Shown piece after piece: positions 54,997 to 62,654 of a DNA stretch of 64,000 bases. Within the stretch, counting starts at the first letter, position 1, and each line of letters begins with the position of its first letter. The translations under genes were made by a program, and so were the position numbers. The notes beneath the pieces were generated by a model that saw only the letters and a list, made by a program, of their open reading frames with translations, did no database searches and was not told the DNA's origin. Origin of the DNA: Zobellia russellii (GTDB taxonomy: Bacteria; Bacteroidota; Bacteroidia; Flavobacteriales; Flavobacteriaceae); the NCBI RefSeq assembly GCF_018728565.1, contig NZ_JACSOI010000003.1:1-64000 (forward strand), read 5' to 3'.

Positions 54997-55884
54997 ATGA
55001 GAATTTTTAAAAAATACCTAGGTAATAATGCGAAATCAATTTCTGAGAATTTTGGAGTTCAAATATTGAACTTGGGCCATAATGTGCATCCTCCAAATGT
55101 GCAATATCCCGATGTGGATCATCCTGAAGGATATTATTTTGATTGGAAAAAAGGAAGGTACTTAAAAGAGTATCAGATTATATACATTACTAAGGGTGAG
55201 GGAATTTTTGAGGCTAATGGACTTCCTCCTCAACAAATAGGAGCAGGTACTGTATTTCTACTATTTCCAGATGTGTGGCATAGGTTTCGACCTAAAATTA
55301 GTACGGGATGGGAAGAATATTGGGTAGGTTTTACTGGGGAGTATGCGAAATATTTACTCGACCAAAAATGTTTTAGCCCAGAAAACCCCATAATAGATGT
55401 TTTTTTTATTCCTGAGTTTTTGGAAACTTTCTCAAACCTTATAGAGACTATAGAAACGGACAATGTCTTGTTGAAGAAAATGTCTTCTTTTCATCTCATA
55501 AATTTGTTAGGTATAGCATATGCATCCGTTTTAAAAAACAATAACGGACTTTCGCATAAAAAACAAACTATTCACGAAATGCAGAATGAAATTCACAAGC
55601 AGTGGAACCAAAATATTGATTTTGAACTTCTTTGTGATAAATTTAAAGTAAGCTATAGCTGGTTTAGAAAATCGTTCAAGGAAATATTTGATACGCCACC
55701 AAATCAATATCTTTTAATGTTGCGGCTTAGAAACGCCGCCCGTATTATCCAAGAAACCGACTTATCTATTTCAGAGGTGGCTTTTGAATGTGGGTTTCAT
55801 TCCGAACACTATTTTTCTCGGGTTTTTAAACAAAAGATGAGATTGAACCCAACAGAGATAAGAAAAGATAAAACTAGTAAATAG
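54997..55884 (+). CDS. AraC-family transcriptional regulator with cupin sensor domain
   Basis: A 295-residue regulator. The N-terminal cupin-like sensor (about 45-140; YQIIYITKGEGIFEANG, FLLFPDVWHRFRP, EYWVGFTG) is followed by a C-terminal double helix-turn-helix (about 195-290; DFELLCDKFKVSYSWFRKSFKEIFDTPPNQYL, LSISEVAFECGFHSEHYFSRVFKQKM). The ATG at 54997 starts at the first plausible domain residue; a GTG at 54910 would add an unlikely extension. It is divergent from SusC3 and followed by a PL1-like gene, so it probably controls both. Because AraC proteins bind direct repeats next to the -35 region, it is also a candidate for the decamer-repeat regulon, in competition with the GntR protein. 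Confidence 0.92.
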   Translation: MRIFKKYLGNNAKSISENFGVQILNLGHNVHPPNVQYPDVDHPEGYYFDWKKGRYLKEYQIIYITKGEGIFEANGLPPQQIGAGTVFLLFPDVWHRFRPKISTGWEEYWVGFTGEYAKYLLDQKCFSPENPIIDVFFIPEFLETFSNLIETIETDNVLLKKMSSFHLINLLGIAYASVLKNNNGLSHKKQTIHEMQNEIHKQWNQNIDFELLCDKFKVSYSWFRKSFKEIFDTPPNQYLLMLRLRNAARIIQETDLSISEVAFECGFHSEHYFSRVFKQKMRLNPTEIRKDKTSK

Positions 55885-55955
55885 TATATTATATATTAAT
55901 GCTCAATCATTGTGCCGCAGGCAAGAACATTAAGCATCATATAAAATCTAAAAAT

Positions 55956-57272
55956 ATGAGAGAATTAATCTTGACTGGGGCAATTTCAATACTAAGTTTA
56001 TTTTATGCATGGTCTCAACAATTGGCCTTCCCTACTGCAGAAGGTTACGGAAAATACACAGTCGGGGGGCGAGGTGGAAGTGTATTTGAAGTCACAAATC
56101 TTAATGACTCAGGAGAAGGCAGCCTAAAGGCTGCATTAGAAGCTAAAGGCACTAGAACTGTTGTCTTTAGGCTTTCGGGTACGATAACGGGTAATTTTAG
56201 TATCAATAATGACAGTATAACTATTGCCGGACAAACGGCTCCGGGTGAAGGAATATGTGTTAAAGGAAACCTGTCTATCGATGCCGATAATATAATCATT
56301 CGGTACATTCGAGTAAGGTTTGATCCATCCACTGGTGAAAATGACGGAATAGGCGGCAGATATCACAAGAATATTATTTTTGACCATATTTCGGCTAGTT
56401 GGAGTACCGATGAGACGATGACACTTTACCATAATGAGAATACAACCGTTCAATGGTGTATTATAGCAGAAGCATGCCCCAAAGGGACTACCGATGAACA
56501 TCGATTTGGGGGTATATGGGGAAATAAATATGGCTCCTGGCATCATAACCTTTTTGCACATAATGCTAGTCGAAACCCGCGTTGGGCTTCTGGAAGCGGG
56601 TTTAATGATTATAGGAACAATGTAATCTATAATTGGGAATATGCAAGTAGCTATGGCGGTGAAGCACGTCAGAAAGGAGATAGGCGTAACCCGCCAATTG
56701 AACATTCTACGATTAACATTGTTGCCAATTATTATAAGCCGGGGCCCGCAACCGATTCAATCGTAAGGAGCTGTATTGTTGCTCCTTCATCAAGGGGTGA
56801 AGATGCTGATGCAGGAAAATGGTGGGTTTCGGAAAATATTGTCGATGGAAGTCCTAAGGTTACTGACAATAACTTATTTGGGGTAACAAAAACAAGTTCG
56901 GCGTATAAACTAGATGAACCATGGCCTGCAATTAAAATTAATCAACAAACGGCAGAAGAAGCTTATATGGTTGTGTTAAAATACTCGGGTTGCTCTTTAC
57001 CTATACGAGATAAAGTAGATGAAGATATTGTAGATGATGTATTTCATGGAACGGCGAAATATGGTAGCAATGGTATTATTGATGCTCCAAGCGATGTTGG
57101 TGGCTGGCCCGAACTGAAAAGTACTCCCGCCCCACTTGATACTGACCATGACGGAATGCCAGATGACTGGGAGGTTAAAAACAAATTGGATAAACAAAGC
57201 CCTGATGACCGCAATATAATAGCTACGGATGGATATACTATGTTGGAAAAATATTTAAACAATATAAATTAA
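55956..57272 (+). CDS. PL1-like (pectate lyase family) parallel beta-helix protein
   Basis: Secreted 438-residue protein. The ATG at 55956 opens a signal peptide (cut near AWSQQ); an upstream ATG at 55899 adds 19 unlikely residues. The pectate-lyase-type helix includes GGRGGSVFEVTNLNDSGEGSLKAALE, TIAGQTAPGEGICVKG, NIIIRYIRVRFDP, IIFDHISASWSTDETMTLY and HHNLFAHNASRNPRW. The C-terminus DTDHDGMPDDWEVKNKLD is a calcium-binding dockerin/thrombospondin-like loop. Relatives degrade pectate or rhamnogalacturonan, but divergence allows other uronate polymers. It could be the depolymerising lyase that feeds GH105. It lies 71 bases after the AraC gene. Confidence 0.82.
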   Translation: MRELILTGAISILSLFYAWSQQLAFPTAEGYGKYTVGGRGGSVFEVTNLNDSGEGSLKAALEAKGTRTVVFRLSGTITGNFSINNDSITIAGQTAPGEGICVKGNLSIDADNIIIRYIRVRFDPSTGENDGIGGRYHKNIIFDHISASWSTDETMTLYHNENTTVQWCIIAEACPKGTTDEHRFGGIWGNKYGSWHHNLFAHNASRNPRWASGSGFNDYRNNVIYNWEYASSYGGEARQKGDRRNPPIEHSTINIVANYYKPGPATDSIVRSCIVAPSSRGEDADAGKWWVSENIVDGSPKVTDNNLFGVTKTSSAYKLDEPWPAIKINQQTAEEAYMVVLKYSGCSLPIRDKVDEDIVDDVFHGTAKYGSNGIIDAPSDVGGWPELKSTPAPLDTDHDGMPDDWEVKNKLDKQSPDDRNIIATDGYTMLEKYLNNIN

Positions 57273-57519
57273 TAGCACGACACCGGCTAGAAGTAATGCG
57301 GGAGGTTGATGTTTTTTTCAATATTTCGTGTGTATTTACAGGGGCCGCAAATTTTAGCATTGGGTTTTAAGGGAAAAAAGATAGTCCAAAAGTGAAAATT
57401 TTGCTTGTGCTCGGCCAAAAGACCTTTGCGCATCTACCCCAGTACTGCATATAGACCCAGCACTACACGACCTATACAAATAATACCTTGTAGTAAATCT
57501 ATCCTTTGCTTATTGGAGT

Positions 57520-60282
57520 TTAGTTTTTACATGAAAAAATATATGTTCCCGAACCAATTTCAACGATAGTTTCTTTTTCGTTTGATTCTAAGACTTGAAC
57601 GGATTCATTTCTAGTGAGACTTTTATTCCCTTCTTTTATATCGGAAAGTACTGATGTGGGGATATAGACTTTGGCTTTGGTATTCACGGGGATCGTAATA
57701 TTCATATAAACCTTATTCCCCTTACGTTTCCAAGCAGATGCTATGGTACCATTAATACTTTTGTAGCTACCCTCTATGAAATCCATTTCTCTGGTTATGG
57801 CGGGTTTTATAATAATTTTTCTATATCCGGAATCTTCTGTGTCTATTCCTACGGCATGTTGAAACATCCATTCTGCCACTGAACCGAAAGCGTAATGGCT
57901 AAAGGAATTCATTTTAGCGTTCAAATCCGAATTTTCCGCGTCGTCTTTAGTATAGCTGTTCCAGCGCTCCCATATAGATGTACTACCGTTTTCGACGGAA
58001 TAACCCCAGCTGGGATATTCGGTCTGTTGAAAAATTTTATAGGAGATGTCATTATAGCCGTATTTGGACAAGGCTAACATAACATGTTTGGTGCCTAAAA
58101 ACCCCGTAGCAAATTTGTATCCGTTTTCTTCTATTTTTTCTGCTAGCCTAGCGGCCCCTTTTTTTGCCAGTTCGTCAGGGTACAAATCAAAATATAAAGC
58201 TAGGGCATACGTAGTTTGTGTATCTTCTGTAGTATGTCCGTTCGCTAAAATATACTTTTGGGCAAATGCTTTTTTAATATTTTCAAATAGATTCCTGTAA
58301 TTAGCTGCATCTTTGGTCTTTCCCAATGCTTCGGCCATTTCGGCCATTAGTTTGGCATCGTATCCATAAAATGAAGCACCTATGAAATCATGGCTCGTTT
58401 CTTCGTTAACGGCAAGCCAGTCTCCCCAATTGTTGCCTCCACCTGGTCTTAAATAATCTGTGCTCGCGTCTTCTTGGAACGCCATGAACTTTTGCATGCC
58501 TTCATACATAAAATCTAGGGCACGGGTATCATTATACACTTTGTACATGTTATATGGAATAATGATTCCTACATCCATCCATGCCGGTGCATATTGATTG
58601 GGTCTTGAATAAGGGAAAGGAGCAAAATTCGGATAGGCTCCGTACCAACGTTGTGCATCATCAAGGTCTACCAAAAACTTGGTCATAAAAGCGGCCACAT
58701 CTGAATTGTAGGTGGCGGATCGCATATAGATTTGCGCATCTCCCGTCCATCCTAAACGTTCATCCCTTTGTGGGCAATCCGTAGGAATCTCAAAAAAATT
58801 GGCACTTTGTGTAGTGTTTATATTTTTGAACAGGGTATTGTTCATTGCATTAGATGAACTGAAGGTACTGGCATCAGTTTCAATAGAGCTTAAGACTAGC
58901 CCTGTAATGGCATCTAAAGTAGGCTTTCCGGGGTATCCTGTTACTTCTACATACTGAAAGCCATGATAGGTAAATTTTGGTTGCCAGGTTTCTAATCCGT
59001 TCCCTTTAAGGATATAAGTGTCGGTAGCCCTTGCCTTTCTTAGGTTCTCGGTCTGAATATGGCCATCGCTTTTTAAAATTTCTCCGAAACGCAATTTGAC
59101 CTTTGTTCCTTTTGGACCTTTCACTTTGAGTTCGGCAATCCCGGCAATATTTTTTCCGAGATTAAAAACATAGGTTCCTGGGCCGGGTTCCGTAATTTCA
59201 ATAGGTTTTAATTGCTCAACATTTTTAACTTTCGTACCTGGATGGGCTTCTAATTTTCCATTGGGGTAGGTGTATATTTTTGGGTTTTTCCATCCGCTAT
59301 CATCATAATTTGGAGTGTCCCAACCTGAATGTTCTAATCGAGCATCGTAAGTCTCTCCCATTATAATATCCGCTTCACGAATAGCTCCTTCATTTGATTT
59401 CCAAGAACGATCCGAAGCTATGATTTCGGTTGAGCCATCTTCGTATTCAATATGTATTTGACCCATGAAAGAAGGGTTGACGCCGTAGAATTCCCTAACC
59501 TTATCCAAGCGTACCAAAAGAGCATATCCGATATAGCCGGCGTACCATCCATCCGCAATAACCGCCCCAACTACGTTCTCGCCTTCTTGAAGTCTGTCCG
59601 TAATATCAAAAGTTTGATAATATAGCCTTTTGTTGTAATCGGTCCATCCTGGTAAAAAATAATCATCTCCCACCTTGTTACCGTTTAATCTTAGTTCGTA
59701 AAGTCCTAGGGCGGTAGTGTAGGCAGTTGCTTGTTTTATTTTTTTATTTATAATAAAAGACTTTCGTAAGTACCTGGCGGGAGGTAAATATAGGCTGTCA
59801 TATTTATCTACAGTATTATAGCCGACATCATGACCGATAAAAAGCCCTTTCCAACTAGAGAAATTCAAAAGTCCCATGGACCAATGAGCCGGCGAACTCC
59901 ATTCCGACGGGTTATTTGATTCGTCCCAAATTTTTACCTTCCAATAATATTTGGAATCTGATTTCAATGAAATTCCGTCATATTCTATTTGATTGGTATG
60001 GTTGGAGTTTACTTTTCCGCTATCCCAAATATCGGCTTCGTTTTGTTCCAGTTTAGTACTGGAAGAGGCCACTATAATTTGATATGCAGATTGTAACCTG
60101 TTTCGTCCATTGCCTTTTAGAATCCAGCTGAACCGTGGTCGTTTGACATCAATTCCTTCTGGGTTAGTAAGGTATTCAACGCGTGTTTCATGTATGGTGA
60201 GTGCGTCATTTTTTTTATGTTGAGAATAAGATGACACCATTGTCAAAAGGGTGATAAATAATGCGGATAAATGAATCTTCAT
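57520..60282 (-). CDS. GH78 alpha-L-rhamnosidase, multidomain
   Basis: Secreted 920-residue enzyme that releases L-rhamnose by inversion. The ATG at 60282 opens the signal peptide (MKIHLSALFITLLTMVSSYS) and lies downstream of the -7 box of promoter F, which rules out the ATG at 60321. Domains: fibronectin-like start (RVEYLTNPEGIDVKRPRFSW), N-sandwich (RYLRKSFIINKKI, YELRLNGNKVGDDYFLPGWTDY), second sandwich, and the (alpha/alpha)6 barrel with PTDCPQRDERLGWTGDAQIY, GGGNNWGDWLAVNEET and GSTSIWERWNSY, which hold the catalytic acids; a C-terminal sandwich follows. It is a single-gene unit convergent with the PL1-like gene. Confidence 0.95.
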   Translation of the reverse strand: MKIHLSALFITLLTMVSSYSQHKKNDALTIHETRVEYLTNPEGIDVKRPRFSWILKGNGRNRLQSAYQIIVASSSTKLEQNEADIWDSGKVNSNHTNQIEYDGISLKSDSKYYWKVKIWDESNNPSEWSSPAHWSMGLLNFSSWKGLFIGHDVGYNTVDKYDSLYLPPARYLRKSFIINKKIKQATAYTTALGLYELRLNGNKVGDDYFLPGWTDYNKRLYYQTFDITDRLQEGENVVGAVIADGWYAGYIGYALLVRLDKVREFYGVNPSFMGQIHIEYEDGSTEIIASDRSWKSNEGAIREADIIMGETYDARLEHSGWDTPNYDDSGWKNPKIYTYPNGKLEAHPGTKVKNVEQLKPIEITEPGPGTYVFNLGKNIAGIAELKVKGPKGTKVKLRFGEILKSDGHIQTENLRKARATDTYILKGNGLETWQPKFTYHGFQYVEVTGYPGKPTLDAITGLVLSSIETDASTFSSSNAMNNTLFKNINTTQSANFFEIPTDCPQRDERLGWTGDAQIYMRSATYNSDVAAFMTKFLVDLDDAQRWYGAYPNFAPFPYSRPNQYAPAWMDVGIIIPYNMYKVYNDTRALDFMYEGMQKFMAFQEDASTDYLRPGGGNNWGDWLAVNEETSHDFIGASFYGYDAKLMAEMAEALGKTKDAANYRNLFENIKKAFAQKYILANGHTTEDTQTTYALALYFDLYPDELAKKGAARLAEKIEENGYKFATGFLGTKHVMLALSKYGYNDISYKIFQQTEYPSWGYSVENGSTSIWERWNSYTKDDAENSDLNAKMNSFSHYAFGSVAEWMFQHAVGIDTEDSGYRKIIIKPAITREMDFIEGSYKSINGTIASAWKRKGNKVYMNITIPVNTKAKVYIPTSVLSDIKEGNKSLTRNESVQVLESNEKETIVEIGSGTYIFSCKN

Positions 60283-60327
60283 TTTGGGCTTATGGTTTAT
60301 TGGTAAGGGAAATCTTTGCATTTTGCA

Positions 60328-60373
60328 GCAAGGTAATTGGCTTTGTTTTTATAAGTGTCCTGTACTATGTGGG
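60328..60373 (-). promoter_or_regulatory. Shared decamer-repeat promoter, GH78 at 57520 (site F)
   Basis: On the minus strand CCCACAT-AGT-ACAGGAC is followed after exactly 21 bases by TACCTTGC (60335-60328), four of six fixed positions of TAnnTTTG. The distal half-site and -7 box are the poorest of the eight, but spacing and orientation hold. Confidence 0.6.
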
Positions 60374-60415
60374 CTAGGGTCGGTTTATGGTGTTAGCTTT
60401 AAATATTTGGCTTTA

Positions 60416-60461
60416 ACAGCATTGTGCAGGATACTTAACTATTTTTCTAACTTTATTTTTG
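60416..60461 (+). promoter_or_regulatory. Shared decamer-repeat promoter, GH78-RhaM-sulfatase operon (site G)
   Basis: ACAGCAT-TGT-GCAGGAT (60416-60432) is followed after exactly 21 bases by TATTTTTG (60454-60461), a perfect TAnnTTTG box. A 7-base inverted repeat (AGAATGA/TCATTCT, 60471-60477 with 60490-60496) begins 9 bases later at the 5' end of the leader. Site F lies back to back with it, so this 195-base region is a two-way control region. Confidence 0.75.
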
Positions 60462-60516
60462 AGGCAATTAAGAATGACTAACTCTACTATCATTCTATCA
60501 ACTCACACACAAAAAA

Positions 60517-62271
60517 ATGAAAAAGAGTATTCAAATTTTGGTTCTCATACTGTTTGTCAATTACACATACCCACAACTGCCACCTGTGTTTAAAGGTGGT
60601 GATATCAATCGGGCCAGTACATCGGAAATGATCAAGAGCTACCTTGTGCCCCGACAAATCATATGGCAATCCGATACTTCCGGAAAATCAATTCAAAATG
60701 CGGAAACGCTACTTCAAACCGGGAACGGGCAGGTTGCGGTTAATGACGAAAACCTTTTTCGTTTTGTAAGTACAGAGAATGAGAAACCGGGAATATTACT
60801 GGATTTTGGAAAAGAGATTCACGGTGGGATTAAAATCTCTATGGGAATACGTAAAAGTAAAACACCCCTTAAATTACGCCTTCGTTTTGGAGAATCGGTT
60901 GGGGAGGCGATGTCCGAAATTGGAGGGCGGCAGAACGCCACTAATGAACATTCATTGCGTGATTTTATAATTGAAGTTCCGTGGTTGGGCAGTGTAGAAG
61001 TAGGGGAAACCGGTTTTCGGTTCCTACGGGTAGATGTTGTGGATTCAGGCGAAGATGCCCCCATAAAATCTATAGAGGCTGCTTTTGTTTACCGTGATAT
61101 ACCTTATTTAGGAAGTTTTGAAAGTGATGATGAACGTTTAAATGAAATTTGGCTTACAGGGGCTTATACAGTACACCTAAATATGCAGAATTATTTATGG
61201 GATGGAATTAAACGAGATCGTTTGGTCTGGGTAGGGGATATGCATCCTGAAGTAATGACCATCAATACTGTTTTTGGTAATCATGAAATAGTAAGTAAGA
61301 GTTTAGATCTGGCACGTGACCAACATCCATTGCCGCAATGGATGAACGGTATTAGCTCTTACTCTATGTGGTGGCTACTTATTCATAAAAATTTATATGA
61401 TTACCATGGAAATCTTTCTTATTTAAAGGAACAGGAGCCTTATATGATTGGTCTACTAGATCAATTGAGCACATTTATAGATAAGGATAACAAAGAAATT
61501 CTAAACGGAAACCGATTTTTAGATTGGCCCACGAGTGAAAAGCCAGAGGCTATACATGCAGGGCTTCAGGCCATGATGGTAATGACTTTTCAAGCAGGTG
61601 CTGATATGATGTCTATTTTATCTCGGCCTGAACTCCAAGAAAAATATAATAAGATAGCCGATAGGCTTAAAAAACATAAGCCAAAGGATAACACCACTAA
61701 GCAGGCAGCGGCCCTAATGGTGCTTGCCAGTTTAAAAGATGCCCAAAAAGCTAATAGCAAGGTGCTGACAAAGGATGGCGTGCAACGTATGTCTACCTTC
61801 TACGGATATTATATTCTTGAAGCCATGGCAAAGGTGAAAGATTATAATGGGGCACTTAGGGTAATACGTGATTACTGGGGAGGAATGTTGGATTTAGGGG
61901 CGACTACCTTTTGGGAAGATTTTGACATACTCGATATTACCAACAGTGGTCCAATAGATAAGCTGATACCTGAGAGCAATAATGATATACATGGTGATTT
62001 TGGTGAGTATTGTTACGTAGGCTACCGGCATAGTTTATGTCACGGATGGGCTAGTGGACCTACTGCTTGGTTAAGTCAACACGTTCTAGGTATTAATGTA
62101 ATGGATGGAGGGAACAAAGTGAAAATTGCACCAAACTTGGGCGACCTTAAATGGGTTAGGGGTAGCTTTCCCACCAAGTACGGTGTGTTGAAAGTAAGTC
62201 ATACAATTGGTGCGGATGGTAATGTCAAAACAGAAATCGATGCTCCTGAAGGACTGGACGTAATACAATAA
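60517..62271 (+). CDS. Compact GH78-type alpha-L-rhamnosidase
   Basis: Exported 584-residue enzyme (signal peptide cut near YTYPQLPP). It lacks the front sandwich domains of the large GH78 and keeps one sandwich (GILLDFGKEIHGGIKISMGIRKSKTPLKLRLRFGES) and the barrel: WDGIKRDRLVWVGDMHPEVM, FLDWPTSEKP, LGATTFWEDFD and SLCHGWASGPTAWLSQHVLG. The Asp/Glu of KRDRLVWVGD and TFWEDFD are the likely catalytic acids. Probably trims short rhamno-oligosaccharides in the periplasm. It is followed after 4 bases by the rhamnose mutarotase gene, which fits release of beta-configured free rhamnose by an inverting enzyme. Confidence 0.9.
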   Translation: MKKSIQILVLILFVNYTYPQLPPVFKGGDINRASTSEMIKSYLVPRQIIWQSDTSGKSIQNAETLLQTGNGQVAVNDENLFRFVSTENEKPGILLDFGKEIHGGIKISMGIRKSKTPLKLRLRFGESVGEAMSEIGGRQNATNEHSLRDFIIEVPWLGSVEVGETGFRFLRVDVVDSGEDAPIKSIEAAFVYRDIPYLGSFESDDERLNEIWLTGAYTVHLNMQNYLWDGIKRDRLVWVGDMHPEVMTINTVFGNHEIVSKSLDLARDQHPLPQWMNGISSYSMWWLLIHKNLYDYHGNLSYLKEQEPYMIGLLDQLSTFIDKDNKEILNGNRFLDWPTSEKPEAIHAGLQAMMVMTFQAGADMMSILSRPELQEKYNKIADRLKKHKPKDNTTKQAAALMVLASLKDAQKANSKVLTKDGVQRMSTFYGYYILEAMAKVKDYNGALRVIRDYWGGMLDLGATTFWEDFDILDITNSGPIDKLIPESNNDIHGDFGEYCYVGYRHSLCHGWASGPTAWLSQHVLGINVMDGGNKVKIAPNLGDLKWVRGSFPTKYGVLKVSHTIGADGNVKTEIDAPEGLDVIQ

Positions 62272-62275
62272 TAAA

Positions 62276-62590
62276 ATGGTTAGAAAAGCATTCAAAATGA
62301 AGGTATATGAAGATAAAATCGAGGAATATACCAAGAGGCACAATCCAATTTGGCCAGAATTAAAAGAAGTACTTAAGAACCATGGCGTTCGTAATTACAA
62401 TATTTTTTTAGATACCGAGAGCTGTTTTTTGTTTGGTTACGCCGAAATAGAATCGGAAGTAAAGTGGAATGAGATAGCCAATACTGAGATTTGCAAAAAA
62501 TGGTGGCAATATATGGCGACCCTGATGGAGACCAATGAAGATAGTAGCCCGGTCTCTACTGAGTTAAAACATTTATTCTACATGGAGTAG
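62276..62590 (+). CDS. rhaM: L-rhamnose mutarotase
   Basis: A 104-residue cytoplasmic enzyme that interconverts the anomers of L-rhamnose so the isomerase gets its preferred form. The sequence follows E. coli RhaM nearly end to end: RKAFKMKVYEDKIEEYTKRHNPIWPELKEVLKNHG is split over conserved blocks, then NYNIFLD, WNEIANTEICKKWWQYM, and SPVSTELKHLFYME. The catalytic His lies in RHNPIWPEL. It is the middle gene of the GH78, RhaM, sulfatase operon. The call is among the safest in the window. Confidence 0.96.
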   Translation: MVRKAFKMKVYEDKIEEYTKRHNPIWPELKEVLKNHGVRNYNIFLDTESCFLFGYAEIESEVKWNEIANTEICKKWWQYMATLMETNEDSSPVSTELKHLFYME

Positions 62591-62654
62591 TCTGCATAAG
62601 ACGAGGTTTGTTTATAGCATTAACTATATGTTTAATCGATAATATTAATAATTT

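Noticed and set aside
57450-57475. CAGTACTGC and CAGCACTAC between the PL1-like and GH78 genes
   Set aside because: They resemble parts of the decamer but lie between convergent gene ends, lack the GGAY core and have no -7 box.
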